Shown one piece after another: positions 1-11,055 of a stretch of 64,000 nt of DNA; the stretch's first letter is position 1, and the number at the start of each line of letters is the position of its first letter. The position numbers and the translations under genes are program-made. The stretch is taken from NCBI GenBank assembly GCA_963576735.1, contig OY755197.1, forward strand, positions 3,298,501 through 3,362,500, in the 5' to 3' direction. The notes beneath the pieces are model-generated. The model saw nothing but the letters and a program-made list of their open reading frames with translations. It was not told the DNA's origin and ran no database searches. The DNA comes from Bedellia somnulentella (taxonomy: Eukaryota; Arthropoda; Insecta; Lepidoptera; Bedelliidae).

Positions 1-206
1 GGGTAGCCAGAGCTAAGGAATTAGAAATTCCTCAGCCACTTTTGGAAGTTGCATGGGCAAAAGATGGTGAAAAAAAGGTTGTTGGTGATGGGCCTCCAAC
101 CGCATCGCCCAAAAATCCCTTAAAAGCCCCAATACCGTTAGTCGCCTCTTACGTACACCCATCGGAAGAAATGGGGTAGTGCTATTCTAAGCCGACACTA
201 CACAGC
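1..206 (-). mobile_element. S1 SINE-like copy, cut by window start
   Basis: Reverse-complement S1 sequence from gggtagccagagctaagg to the family's 5' end (ctacacagc). The tail lies outside the window. Confidence 0.85.
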
Positions 207-293
207 AATGTATATATGTAATAAAAGCACTGATGTATTTCATCCTTCAGGTGTCGTAAGGAGTGTATTAAAGCTTTAAAATTAAATTTTTGG

Positions 294-547
294 TTGTTAA
301 CGGTGAGGGAAAACATCGTGAGGAAACCCACATGGCTGAGTTGTACTTAGTCATGTGACAGTGTATTCGTACAAAACGGCGATAGGCCTGTACCCTATCA
401 CGTGATTACACTGTCCATGCAAAACGTGGGTACTCTGAACACCAAGTAACAAAGTCACGTGATGTTCAGAAGTATTAGTACCTCTGCCAACCCCTTCGGG
501 GATATTCGGCATGAACGTTTATATTTATGTTATATGTTATATTATGT
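294..547 (+). mobile_element. S2 tRNA-SINE, 5'-truncated, left arm only
   Basis: Starts inside S2 at its conserved core aaaacatcgtgaggaaacc and runs to the degenerate tail ttatattatg. The right arm has the empty site near 53,506, where the flanks join directly at ttttggaccg. Confidence 0.85.
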
Positions 548-1164
548 TGGACCGGAGATCCGTCATTAACTACCTTTACTTCACCATTTTTTCCCATCGA
601 GCTTACTAAAATGGCTAAGTTATTTCTATATATTAATAATATATAAATATAAGTTTTGTTCTAAAAATCATACAATGTTAATTTTAATTCTAAGCTATGG
701 ATTCTAATGTAAATAAATGGACAATTTCCCCAATATTTCGCCTCATAATTTACCAGGCACCATACAACCAAATGCAAAGGTCTCTGTTTGATTGAAAACA
801 TAAGCGCGTTGACAGCTCAATTTATTTGGTCGCAGGTTGGAACCACTAATGCCGTCATTTAGAGTCCATTTTTATGATTAGGTAATGTTACTTTTATTTT
901 GTTTTTGTCTCTAATACTTCAAGAGAGCTGTTTGCTACCGGAAAACAAAACCTTTATAATGCTGTAAAACTCTGATAGTCAAAATTTTATGTGTTTTTAT
1001 ACATATAATAGTTGTCTTTACGATAAGTAAGTTTTAATTATTTAACGAAAAAAACTTCTTTCTTCTTTTGGATTAAATATTTTTTGTATCACGAAGAACA
1101 TGCAAATTTCTGCTTAAAACACAATCATAACTTTTTAAAATTAAATTATTAAGCTTTGTGGGAT

Positions 1165-1250
1165 TCAGGAAAGTATGCTTCAGTTTCAGCTGTTTACAAC
1201 CCCAGATCTTGAGTTCGATTCCTGGGAGATTTTATCACAAATAAAATTTG
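1165..1250 (+). repeat. tRNA-like SINE fragment
   Basis: Contains a B-box-like gagttcgattcctggg. The same sequence lies inverted at 52,155-52,230 in the right arm. No complete tRNA cloverleaf is evident. Confidence 0.4.
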
Positions 1251-1270
1251 TGATATACATCATACAAACC

Positions 1271-1532
1271 GTGTAATGCCGTGTAGTGCCGGCTTAGAAT
1301 GTTGCTACCCCTTTCTACCCACGGGTGTCGTAAGAGGCGACTAAGGGTATTGGGGCTTTTTATTGGATTTTTGGGCGATGCGGTTGGAGACCCATCACCA
1401 AAAACCTTTATTTTTACCATCTTTTCCCCACTCAGTTTCCAAAAGTGGCTGAGGAATTTATAATTCCTTAGCTCTGGCTACCCCTTCTAGGGAAATATAG
1501 CCGTGAGTATATGTATGTATGTATGTAATGTA
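1271..1532 (+). mobile_element. S1 SINE-like copy, left arm only
   Basis: Full-length S1 from gccgtgtagtgccggc to gtatatgtatgtatg. Flanked by a duplicated atcatacaaac before the element and after the tail, indicating target-primed insertion. Confidence 0.88.
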
Positions 1533-1559
1533 TCATACAAACATATATACATATACTTA

Positions 1560-1745
1560 CTGCCTCAGTGGCAGTCGTTAGAAGCGACTTAAGGTATTTA
1601 GGCTTTTTAATTGATTGTTAGGCATTGCCGTTGAAGACCCATTACCTATATTTTTCAGTTCTTTTCCATCTCAACTTTAAAAAGAGACACGAAAAATTCT
1701 TGTTCTGGAACTCCGGTAATCCATTTTTGAGTTTATAGCCCTGAT
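1560..1745 (+). mobile_element. Old, diverged S1 copy
   Basis: Recognisable by agaagcgacttaagg and the gagtttatagcc end. Its counterpart is 50,320-50,455, so it predates the duplication. Confidence 0.65.
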
Positions 1746-1790
1746 TGAATGAAATAATGAAAGGGTTCACATTGCCAGCAATATTATGTG

Positions 1791-1969
1791 TTATTTGTAC
1801 AACAATACGAAGCAAGCATCTTTCCTAATGAAGCTGATCCTCGTATATATTATTTCACCGTTCTTAGTGATTAGTCTTAGCCGTATGATGCCCGTATTCT
1901 ACTAAGTCTTATTGTTTGATTACAGCGTCTTATTTCACGTTAATGAAACACAAAGCTTGTGCTGAACTT
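1791..1969 (+). repeat. Local direct repeat, copy 1
   Basis: About 170 bp repeated at 2,333-2,503 (shared landmarks: ctttcctaatgaag, gtatgatgcccgtatt and ttaatgaaacaca). Both copies are also in the right arm (49,480-49,650 and 50,085-50,265), so this local duplication predates the inverted duplication. Confidence 0.8.
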
Positions 1970-1974
1970 TTTTT

Positions 1975-2180
1975 GCCACGATTACGCCGTATATCACCGA
2001 AGGGGTTGGCAGAGGTACTAATACTTCTGAACATCACCTGACATTGTCACCTGGTCTGCTGGCTGCTGGCCAGCCCCTTATCACGTGAGTACACTGTCCA
2101 AGCAAAACGTGGCTAAACTGAACACCAGGTGACAATTTCAGGTGGTGTTCAGAAGTATTAGTACCTCTGCCAACCCAAAT
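1975..2180. repeat. Fold-back of two S2 3' ends
   Basis: The S2 terminal segment occurs first as reverse complement (about 1,996-2,050) and again in forward orientation (about 2,128-2,178). This gives two nearly perfect arms of about 52 bp around an insert of about 80 bp. The right arm (49,940-50,075) carries only one S2 3' end here. Confidence 0.82.
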
Positions 2181-2182
2181 AT

Positions 2183-2327
2183 ATTTTTGGGCGATGCTGG
2201 TTGCATACCTATCATGAACAACACTATCTGTAAGATTTTGCCCTATATCACTTCAAAATGTGGCTGAAAAGTTTCTAGCTCTGAAGCTCTGGCTACCCCT
2301 TTTAGGGATTTATAGCCGTGAGTATAT
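2183..2327 (+). mobile_element. S1 SINE-like fragment
   Basis: S1 3' half from tttttgggcgatg to gccgtgagtat. Counterpart on the other arm is 49,670-49,903. Confidence 0.75.
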
Positions 2328-2332
2328 TATCG

Positions 2333-2503
2333 TCTGTACAAAACAAACGTCTTTCCTAATGAAGTTGATCCTTGTATATATTATTTCACGGCTGACAGTG
2401 ATTAGTCTTCGCCGTATGATGCCCGTATTTAACTTAATCTTATTGTTTGATTATAGCGTTTTATTTCATGTTAATGAAACACACAGCTTGTTCTGAACTT
2501 TCT
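2333..2503 (+). repeat. Local direct repeat, copy 2
   Basis: Second copy of the unit at 1,791-1,969, differing by scattered substitutions. Confidence 0.8.
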
Positions 2504-2546
2504 TTGGCATACTCAATGTATTATTTTAGTTGAATTTTACATACTC

Positions 2547-2625
2547 ACGGCTATAAAGCCCTAAAAGAGGTAGCCAGAGCTACGGAATAAAAAATGTTTC
2601 AGCCACTTTTGAAAATTGTGTGGGA
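2547..2625 (-). mobile_element. S1 3' fragment
   Basis: Reverse-complement S1 end (actcacggctataaagccc). The right-arm partner at 49,318-49,457 has an internal tandem duplication. Confidence 0.7.
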
Positions 2626-2846
2626 GTGGATAATTTAATAACATAATCAATGTTTTGTTATAAGTATTTAAATTTTAGTTTTTTTATATAAAAAGAGTAG
2701 TGAGTGATATATTTAAATAGAAACAATTGGGAAATATTTTCAAACAATTAAAATATTACACATTTCTAAATTTATAGTGGTAAACACAGATATGGCCTGT
2801 AGATAAAAAAAAACCCTGCCACATACTACACCATACTTAGTACATA

Positions 2847-4258
2847 CTATCTATTCTAATATTATAAAGCTGAAAAGTTTGTTTGTTTGTTTGAACAGTA
2901 TAATTGAAAAAATATGTTCGTGTTGGATAGTCCATTTATTGAGGAAGGCTTTATTACGACTAATAGGAGCAAAAAATCAGCGAAAGATGTTGCAAAAACA
3001 AGGAAAATTATTCATATTTGCAAGTTTCCGTTGTGTGCGCTGCGTAAACGGTTGAAGTTACCCAAAGAAAATGTATTAAAGAATTATTCCTCTTTAAACG
3101 ATCTAAAAAAATGTCCATGACAGTATTTGTCTAGCTTTTAAGATTGACTCACTATAACCATTTTTATGGTAATCAAATTTGGTCGAAATTAATGCATTAT
3201 TGTCAATTATTTACATATATTTTTTATCAACCTAATATTGATCCTTATCAAAATAAATGTGTTGTTGATTAAGAGTATTTAATTGTGAACAAAACTGTCC
3301 TTCACATCACTACATTTAAATTAACATCTTAGAAGATAATACAATTTTAAAATTACTTTGCAACAAAATTGACACGCGTGCATGAAGCGCAATACAAGAC
3401 GCTGCGCTGGCCGGCGAGCGAGGTGACCCGCGCGAGCTGTTTATGTTTAAGCCTTATAAGGAATAGTTGTAAGTAATATAATATTGATTAACAAATCATC
3501 ATTCAAATTCGTGCACTATCTAAGTTTGGAGGTATAGTCGTTGAAACAAATATATTTCTTTTTGTGGTCATGAATTTACACTAGATGGCGCTGACTGTAT
3601 ATATTCTACATGGCGGTATCATTTATTTTTTGTTTTTGTATAAATACTTAAACTTGGCTTTCACGGTTTTATTGGTATCTCTTCTCTTTACGGAACTGTA
3701 GAATTCAGAATTCAGTGTATTTTTGGTTTTTGCGAAGTATGATTTGACTTGACACACTCGGACCAAATTGAGAGTGTGCTCAAAAAGGCAGGCGTCCGAA
3801 GTACGAAGAATAAAAGAGCATGTAAGATTGATGGATGTGGACGAAGCTAGAGAGGTTTGCCAGGATCGTACGAGCTGGCGAGGCGATCAATAGTCTCTGC
3901 CTACCCCAATGGGAATTAACGGCGTTAGTATATGTATGTACGTATGTATGATACATCAAAGTGTAATAATAATAAAACATCCGAAACATACTTTCAATAA
4001 CTCATCGTGTTATACCTAAAACTTACTCAATACACTTTCATTCTGTAGTAGTTTTTTTAAATATTTACGGCTAACATTGTTTTTCACACGGCCAACTTTA
4101 TGTCGCCGTTGTCAAGATCGGGTTGCGGGGAAAATCAGTATGTTTTTCATCCACAGGAAAACAGAAAAATATATCATTTACGCAGATGTACTTTAAGATA
4201 TATTATTTCTTATTTAAAAACACAAATTAATGCGGGCGAAGTCGCGGGGAACAGCTAG
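2847..4258 (+). mobile_element. Helitron-like non-autonomous element
   Basis: Begins ctattctaatattataaag with a (TTTG)n run and ends gcggggaacagctagt, a pair of ends I associate with abundant lepidopteran Helitron-like repeats (from memory, not searched). Unmatched internal sequence and an RTE tail (3,748-3,950) interrupt it. Only the 3' portion survives in the right arm (48,833-49,160). The internal 68-aa reading frame at 2,914 has no recognisable domain. Confidence 0.5.
3748..3950 (+). mobile_element. RTE LINE 3' end
   Basis: Encodes the degraded RTE C-terminus (LDQIESVLKKAG-type) followed by cctaccccaatgggaatt and a (TATG)n tail. Confidence 0.8.
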
Positions 4259-4439
4259 TAGATAATATAATTAAGTTATCATCCCAAAACACACTTAAAA
4301 CCTATCGCTTTGGCATCGTAATTACAAACCATTATATATTATAAAACTAAAAAATCTTGTTCTTGTTTCGAAAATAATTAATCTTTCATACTTCCCTATT
4401 AAACACAAAAAAATGTTGTCGCTGATCCAAGTATTAGGG

Positions 4440-4806
4440 CACCGAGTGATAAATTTTCGAAGTAATTTCCGGTAAGGATTGCGCGTCCGGGCTCCGAACC
4501 CAGGACCTTCGTTTAAAATTCACGCACTTGTACTTGTTCATAATTCAAACGGACAGGCTTTACAATGTTATGTCTAGGAACTTCCGCCCCTTTCAGATGA
4601 CAAGTCCATTTTATTTGTCCAAATTGAGAATCGGGAATTTGGTGCTGTTTTGTTTTGACTTTCTCGGTCAGTGGTTGACAAATAGCTGGGGTTGAAAATT
4701 TGGGTAGCTTTTGATTAAAATCAGATTTTTTATGTTTTACTTGTTGTAAATAGATTTTTGGGGGAGGCCTATGGCCAGCAGTGGACATCTATAGACTGAT
4801 GATGGA
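4440..4806 (-). repeat. Lepidopteran repeat end plus tRNA-like B box
   Basis: At 4,747-4,806 (plus strand) lies ggcctatggccagcagtgg followed by actgatgatg, a common lepidopteran retroposon end. At 4,462-4,505 is a B-box-like stretch, gggttcggagccc on the minus strand. Between them is a 91-codon reading frame (4,513-4,788 minus) whose arm-to-arm differences are mostly amino-acid changing, so I do not call it a gene. Partner: 48,293-48,617. Confidence 0.5.
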
Positions 4807-4932
4807 ACTACCTAATCTAGAATAAAAAAATGCTTTCGAAATCGCTGCTGCCATGTTTGGCCACAATCCACAACAAATTAGACCACAGAATTTGTCAAAA
4901 AAAAGTTTTAACAGTAAGAGTGCGAAATTTAG

Positions 4933-5201
4933 AACCATGATAGTTCATTGGGCAGAACACAGCCTATCATGCAGACAGACGTGGGTTTAAATCCTGGATC
5001 GGGCCTACACCGACTTGTGTTTTCTTAAGTCACAATGTGTGGTTAATTATTTATCATGGTCGTTAGTCATGTGACAGTGTATTCGTATAAAACTTCAATA
5101 GGTCTGCCCTTATTTGCCGCAGAAGGTCACGTGATGTTTAAAAGTATTAGTACCTCTGCCAACTCCTAGGGAAAACACGGCGTGAACGTTTAAGTTTGTG
5201 G
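4933..5201 (+). mobile_element. S2 tRNA-derived SINE, near full length
   Basis: A-box-like tagttcattggg and B-box-like gggtttaaatcctgg in a tRNA-like head, then the S2 body and gcgtgaacgttta end. Partner is 47,900-48,168, so it is shared by both arms. Confidence 0.85.
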
Positions 5202-5429
5202 AAATTAAGTTTGAGTTTTGTGCCAATTGTTAATAAAATCTTAATAGAGTAAAATCAAATTTTTACTTTTTCTAATAATATCATTGATTTAGACCATTAA
5301 CAGGAAAACACACACACACAAAAAAAGATTCCAACTTCACCAACTAACAATAATACACACAACTAGAAATATCTGTGTAAAGTGGATTTTTGACTAGAGG
5401 TTATTCGTGATATTTGAATAAAAAATTTT

Positions 5430-5683
5430 GCTGTGTAGTGTCGGCTTAGAATAGCACTACCCCATTTCTTCCGGTGGGTGTACGTAAGAGGCGACTAACG
5501 GTATCGGGGCTTTTAAGGGATTTTTGGGCGATGCGGTTGGAGACCCATCACCAACAACCTTTATTTTACCATTTTTTCCCCACTCAACTTTCCAAACGTG
5601 GCTGAGGAATTTCGAATTCCTTAGCTCTGGGTACCCCTTCTAGGTATTTATAGCCGTGAGTATATGTATGTATGTATGTTTGT
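5430..5683 (+). mobile_element. S1 SINE-like copy, left arm only
   Basis: Full-length. Flanked by approximate duplicate ttgaataaaa. The right arm near 47,650 has the site without the element. Confidence 0.88.
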
Positions 5684-5794
5684 TGAATAAAATTGTACAT
5701 TTATTGGAAGCATTTTTTCAAAACTTTTAAAGTGTTAAAATAATAATACTGTTTTGCATCGGAACAAGCATTCTATATTATATTTTTTATGGTA

Positions 5795-6000
5795 GTGTAG
5801 TGCCGGCTTAGAATGTCACTACCCCTTTTTACCTACCTACGGGGCTATGGGCTAAGGGTATGGAGCTTGCTGTTGGAAACCCATCACCAACGATACTTTA
5901 TTTCTAACATCTTGTCCCCTATCAACTTCCTAATGTAGCTGAGGAGTTTCCAGGTCTGAAGTTCCGGCTACTCCTTGTTGACATTTATGGCCACGAGATG
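5795..6000 (+). mobile_element. Old S1 copy
   Basis: Starts gtagtgccggcttagaatg and lacks the tail. Its truncated partner is 47,465-47,545. Confidence 0.75.
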
Positions 6001-6166
6001 TATTCTTAAACTTATGTTCTAGGTCAAACCTGCTTTATAATGATATTATAGCAATTAATACTTTCTTACATGTACAAGTAAACTTCTATATGTGATAAAA
6101 ATTGAATTTATTTTCAATAACTTTAATTCTTCTTATAACATCTATAAGAGAATATTTTTTATTTAA

Positions 6167-6335
6167 GGCAGGCATCCAGAGTATAAAGAATAAAAGAGTA
6201 TGTATGAAGTATTGATAGATTTGAACGAAGCTAGAGAGGTTTGCCAGGATCATATAAAGTGACGATCGATAGTCTCTGCCCATCCCAATGGGCAATATTG
6301 AAATGAGTAAATAAATGTATGTATTATAATATATT
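6167..6335 (+). mobile_element. RTE LINE 3' end
   Basis: Diverged copy with gctagagaggtttgccagg and a short (TATG) tail. Partner is 47,147-47,305. Confidence 0.75.
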
Positions 6336-6590
6336 ATCTTTAAATTCACTAATTTATTTAATGGTTAGATAAAAGTTATTAAAGTAATATAATCTTAATT
6401 TGAAATGAAGTATTTGTTTCTTGATTAGTTGTAATTTGGTTCGATTAACCGTTTTAACCATATATATTTTTGTTTTGTATGTGGCTAACTTAGAACCATT
6501 GTTTGTTATTATTTTATAATCGAATATTGTATGATATAGGTCTTCAGTGCAAACTAGTGTTTTGCTTCTTGGCAATAAAAAACGGCAGAA

Positions 6591-6745
6591 CAAGGGGTAG
6601 AAATGGCTCCAAAACTAACGATCTCTGTACCACTTTTGGAAGTGAATGAAGTATGATGCATGTAAATGATTTTTAAAAATCGTTAATTTGTTACGCATAA
6701 CAACGTCACTTAACTATCACTTGAAAAGCCCCAAAACTTTAAGAC
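6591..6745 (-). mobile_element. Very old S1-like remnant
   Basis: Weak S1 resemblance (aaggggtag, ccacttttggaagt, aaaagcccc). Partner 46,460-46,615. Confidence 0.35.
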
Positions 6746-6799
6746 ATAAACGGGAAGAATTAAAATAGGCTGTAATTTTTCAAGGAAATATCTACGCGC

Positions 6800-6930
6800 C
6801 TTGGCGAAACTAGCGGGGTTCCTATAGCGGGCTGGCACATAGTTTGCTCAAAGAATAAGCATTGCCACACAAAAGGGGCAATGCAGCCAGCCTCTTGGGA
6901 ACCCATTCAGTAGCGGCACTGATTTAGTTA
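6800..6930. repeat. Unclassified repeat with stem-loop
   Basis: A GC-richer block in both arms (partner 46,292-46,420), with inverted gcattgcc and ggcaatgc around a short loop. I do not recognise the family. Confidence 0.4.
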
Positions 6931-7828
6931 TATTTAAAAAAAAATCTATCTTTTGTATATATTTAAAAAACAAATTGTAAATATTAGGAATATTGTAAAA
7001 GTAAGCAGTTTTAAGCAAAATCTTTTAAGCAAGAAACAGTTTCAACATGTTTATAATGGAAAAAGTACTATGCAATGTTTTTGACTCTGAATGTCGGATG
7101 ACGCCATTGCACATGCAATTCATATTGTGGTAGGTACTGATTAATTTATTTTAAATTTAAACTTTAAATTTAAAATATTTTCTATATTAATTATATATTT
7201 GCTATTTATAAAACCTTGCTCTGTTCTTCTGTTTTGGCAAAACAACGATGATAAGTTAACTATTTTTCTTTATGGAATAATGGCGTTCTTATGATTATAA
7301 ATGAAAACTAATTAATCAACTATATTTTTAGTCGACATTGACACACTTTTTTACTTAAGTAAACTATCGCTCTACGGCACATTTTTTGTGTTAATAATTA
7401 TGTTTTAGTAATTCATATGTTTTTTTAAACACCATGTATTTTAATTTATTCTATGAGCCAAAATACTTATCTGTAATTAGTATGTTGATTGGGTAATTTA
7501 AAATTCACGTAATCCAAAATATGGATTATTATTTGTACGCGTTTTACTTTAACTTAAAATAATTTAAATCATTTAGTATTTATTAGTTATATTTATGTAT
7601 GAATTATATCATGCGTAATATTTTACTGTATGAAATAAATGTAAACGATTTCTTAAAACAATCTTCTAGTAAAACGACAAAATTTTATACGTTTCGGAAA
7701 CAAAACCTGTGTTCTGAGTATACATATTTTTACAAACTTTGTGAATATATTAATAATTATACGTCGTTCTCGTAGTTCATGGATTTCAAACAAAAGCTCC
7801 ATCAAATATTGACATAAAGTAAACTTAC

Positions 7829-7886
7829 CATCAAGCAAAAACAGCAACTTAAAGATGAATCCGCAAATCCACTTCATTTCAAACAT
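7829..7886 (-). CDS. Candidate host-gene first exon, left copy
   Basis: Minus-strand ATG opens 19 codons plus one base, encoding MFEMKWICGFIFKLLFLLD. It has a short charged start and a hydrophobic run (residues 7-18) like a secretory signal peptide, but no clear cleavage site is visible. The frame meets a consensus donor GATG/GTAAGT, giving a phase-1 intron, which is common just after signal peptides of secreted and Ig-type proteins. The right arm has an identical copy (45,050-45,107). Exon, donor and roughly the next 40 intronic bases are identical between arms, while the deeper intron has many changes. No later exon is recognised, so the protein's function is unknown. If the copy is truncated or silenced, this sequence cannot show it. 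Confidence 0.5.
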
Positions 7887-7985
7887 TGTACATTACACCA
7901 TTTACAGTAACACAATTGTTTACTAAACTGTAACCCACAAATCTTAATTAAATCACAAACATATGTTAACACACATTAAACGTTA

Positions 7986-8210
7986 GTTAAATTTTAATGC
8001 GTTAATTCCGTTATGAATGTTCGTTAGAAAGCGCGACGGCTTTATCTCGCTAAGCGTTGCGCATTGTAGCAGTGCGGGTGCTACGAGCGCGTAGATGATA
8101 CTGGCTGCTACGGGGCTTATAACGACAACGGCGTAGACATTCCGTTCGCTAGTACGAGCGTAGAGTGAAGACGGAAAGTCTGGAGTAATTTAAGAAAATT
8201 AATGACGTGA
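7986..8210 (-). promoter_or_regulatory. CpG-rich presumptive promoter / 5' UTR, left copy
   Basis: 225 bp with no difference from 44,733-44,957 in the other arm. It is rich in CpG (for example gcgcgacggc, gctacgagcgcg and gtacgagcg) inside AT-rich surroundings, and lies 100-324 bp upstream of the signal-peptide-like exon. Promoter function is inferred from position, base composition and conservation. No TATA box is assigned. Confidence 0.45.
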
Positions 8211-8435
8211 GGAGGATTTGGCGACTTTAATTAATACTTTCGAAATGTTAATAAATTAAACAACAATAGCCTCAGTTTGTATTTATGCTTTACGTTTGGG
8301 AATAAATTTGGTTAAACAATGCGATTTAGTGACTTGGTAATTGTGAAAAAAAATATGTTTATTATAAGAAAAAAAGTATGAAGTTTTCAAAAAAACAACT
8401 TAAACAAACGGTCTCAAAGTCGCGAGAGAAGCGAG

Positions 8436-8512
8436 ACGACAAACATGGCTGAGTGGATAGGTGCCTAGCTTCTCAGTTCGGAGGTAGCGGATTCGATCCG
8501 CGCTCAGAGCAA
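8436..8512 (+). repeat. tRNA-like SINE head
   Basis: A-box tggctgagtgg and B-box ggattcgatcc with a 4-bp T stem. The flanking acceptor bases do not pair, so it is a tRNA-derived repeat rather than a functional tRNA. Partner 44,213-44,287. Confidence 0.55.
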
Positions 8513-9102
8513 TATTTATGTTATGAGCATAAATGATTGCAAGTCTTGAGTGTTATTTATGAGGTTTTTATGTTATTTAAAATAATTAAGATTTTCTTGA
8601 TGTTTTTTTTTTAATTTTTGTGTTGATTTTTGTTAAATTTTAAAGTGAGATGTAATCATATTTGGTGTTTCATCTGTCAAGATTATATTTCGAGTGGCTA
8701 AATAAATAAATAAATTACATGGTTTTTAAATAACTAATTATTAAATAATATTTAATATAGCGTTAAGTTAGTGTCCCATAATTTCAGCCTTACTTAACTT
8801 GTGGCGTACTTGATCTGTATACAATATGTCCGTCCGTTTATATAATAATTCGCATTTTAACTCATATCATCTGTCCCCAAATAAATGGCAGAGGTACAAA
8901 TACTTTTGGACGTTACGATTCATTTTTGTCATCTGGGGTTTAGAATACCCAGGATTTGTTGGACGGAGCATTAAGCATTGTATGGGAAGAAGCAGGCCTT
9001 TCGCTACTTTGTACTGCTATACTGTTATGCAATGGCTTAGCACAAACAAGCCATGTTGATTTCCTCGCAAATTTTTCCCTTACCATTAATTGCTTCGATA
9101 AA

Positions 9103-9231
9103 TTAACATACATACATACATATACTCACGACCGTAAATCCCAAACGGGTTGGCCAGAGTATCAGAGCTAGAAATTCCTTAGCCACATTTGGAAGTTGAT
9201 AGAGGACAATATGTTAAAAATTAAGTATTTA
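9103..9231 (-). mobile_element. Old S1 fragment
   Basis: Tail and 3' half (tatactcacgaccgtaaat). Partner 43,505-43,622. Confidence 0.75.
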
Positions 9232-9383
9232 TCGTATGGCAGGATACCTTCGAAATCGTGTAACATTTCACGAACTCATTAAAGAGTTACTTAATTTATA
9301 ATTCCTTCGAACATGGACTTAAAACTCATTATTCGTGTTACAAGTGTGGCTTTCGCTATTAAAATGAACATATAACGGATATA

Positions 9384-9636
9384 CACACATACATATATTC
9401 ACGGCCAAAAATCCCTAAAAAGGGTAGCTAAAACTTAAGAGTTAGAAACTCCTCAGTCAAATTTGGAAGTTCATAAGGGGCAAGATGGTAGAAACATAGT
9501 ATCTCTAGTGAAGGGTCTCAAACCACATCGTTCAAAAACCACTTAAAAAAAGCTCCATACCATTAGTCACCTCGCACAACACCAGTGGATAAAAAAGGTT
9601 TGTGACATTTTAAGCCGGCACTATACGGCATTTTAT
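9384..9636 (-). mobile_element. Old S1 copy
   Basis: Diverged full-length S1 ending ccggcactatacggc. Partner 43,108-43,355. Confidence 0.8.
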
Positions 9637-9640
9637 TACA

Positions 9641-9895
9641 TACATACATACATACATACATATACTCACGGCTATAAATCCCTAAAAGGGGTAGCCAGAG
9701 CTAAGGAATTAGAAATTCTTCAGCCACTTTTGGAAAGTTTAGTGGGGAAAAGATGGTAAACTAAAGGTTGTTGGTGATGGGTCTCTAACCGCATCGCCCA
9801 AAAATCCCTTTAAAGCCCCAAAACCGTTAGTCGCCTCTTACGTACACCCACCAGAAGAAATGGGGTAGTGCTACTCTAAGCCGACAATAAACAGC
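9641..9895 (-). mobile_element. S1 copy shared by both arms
   Basis: Full-length with (TACA)n tail and flanking ttttatta duplication. Partner 42,845-43,100, so it inserted before the arms separated. Confidence 0.87.
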
Positions 9896-10487
9896 TATTT
9901 TATTATTAGTGTATATTCAATTTTATAAAATCATGTTGTAACCAAAATGTCCGTTACATTTTATATTGAGTTACCATCTATAGCAAAACAATGTTCAAGT
10001 CTTTGCAGTTTTACATTTTTCTATATACCGTTACAATATGTTAAAATAAACATTCCTTTATCATGAGCTATTTTTCATAGCTGAGGAATTTTTGAAAAAA
10101 AAAACACTCTTTGTATAGAGATTCCTATAAATCTTGCTTGGAAATACCCTCTTAATAATAACTCCAGTTATTTTACTAAGCTACAACAACCACTCAACGT
10201 TATTAAATTAAGTACTGAGTTTATTGAAATTTAACAAATTCAACACAAAAGTTTCGCAAAGGAAATTCTAGCTTTTTAACATTCAAAGCTTTGTGAATGC
10301 ATGTGTAAATAACTTGAATAGAGCTTGACAAGTAGGTTCTACAGTGTCACTAACTTTGCTAATTAGTCGGTATGTTTAAATGTATGAGTATTTTGAAGTT
10401 ACTTTTGAATGTGAATGTTATTTATTTTTGGGTTATTACAAATTAAATTTAGTTTGTTATGTCCTCTTTTTCATGCTTAGATGAATT

Positions 10488-10848
10488 CGAACTCAAACGT
10501 TCATACCGTATATCCCCAAAATTGTTGGCAGAGGTACTAAAATTTTGCATATCACGTGACATTGTCTCCTGGTGTTCAGAGTACCCATGTTTTGCTTAGA
10601 CAGTGTACTCCCGTGACAGCGGGCAAACCTATCACCGTTTTGTGCGAAAACACTGTCATATGACAAAGTACAACTGAGCCATATGCGATTTCTTACGATG
10701 TTTTTCCTCACTGCTAACAACCATGATAAATTAACCACACATATGTCTTGAGAAAAGACAAATTCGTGGAAGCCCGACCAAGGATTTGAACACTCATCGT
10801 CTGCACGATAAGCGGTGTTCTGCCCACTGAGCTATCACGGCTGTCATA
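10488..10848 (-). mobile_element. S2 tRNA-derived SINE, full length
   Basis: Minus-strand head ccgtgatagctcagtgggc (A box) and gtgttcaaatccttgg (B box), core and gaacgtttgag end. Partner 41,643-41,998. Confidence 0.88.
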
Positions 10849-10872
10849 AAATACACATAACACTTTATAGTT

Positions 10873-11030
10873 ACATACATACATACATATACATACATAT
10901 TCTCACGCCGTTAGTTCCCATTGGGGTAGGCAGAGACTATCGATCGCCACTTCGTACGATCCTGACAAACCTCTCTAGCTTTGTCTACATACATCAATCT
11001 TTTCATACATGCTCTTTTATTCTTCATACT
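10873..11030 (-). mobile_element. RTE LINE 3' end
   Basis: (TACA)n tail followed by reverse-complement RTE C-terminal coding sequence. Confidence 0.8.
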
Positions 11031-11055
11031 CGATATTTATACCCACTTATTATAC

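Noticed and set aside
4513..4788. 91-codon ORF conserved in both arms (partner 48,297-48,572)
   Set aside because: Most arm-to-arm differences change the amino acid, it starts inside a known repeat end and has no domain. Frame survival looks fortuitous.
8436..8512. Functional tRNA gene
   Set aside because: A and B boxes and a T stem are present, but acceptor ends do not pair. Better read as a SINE head.
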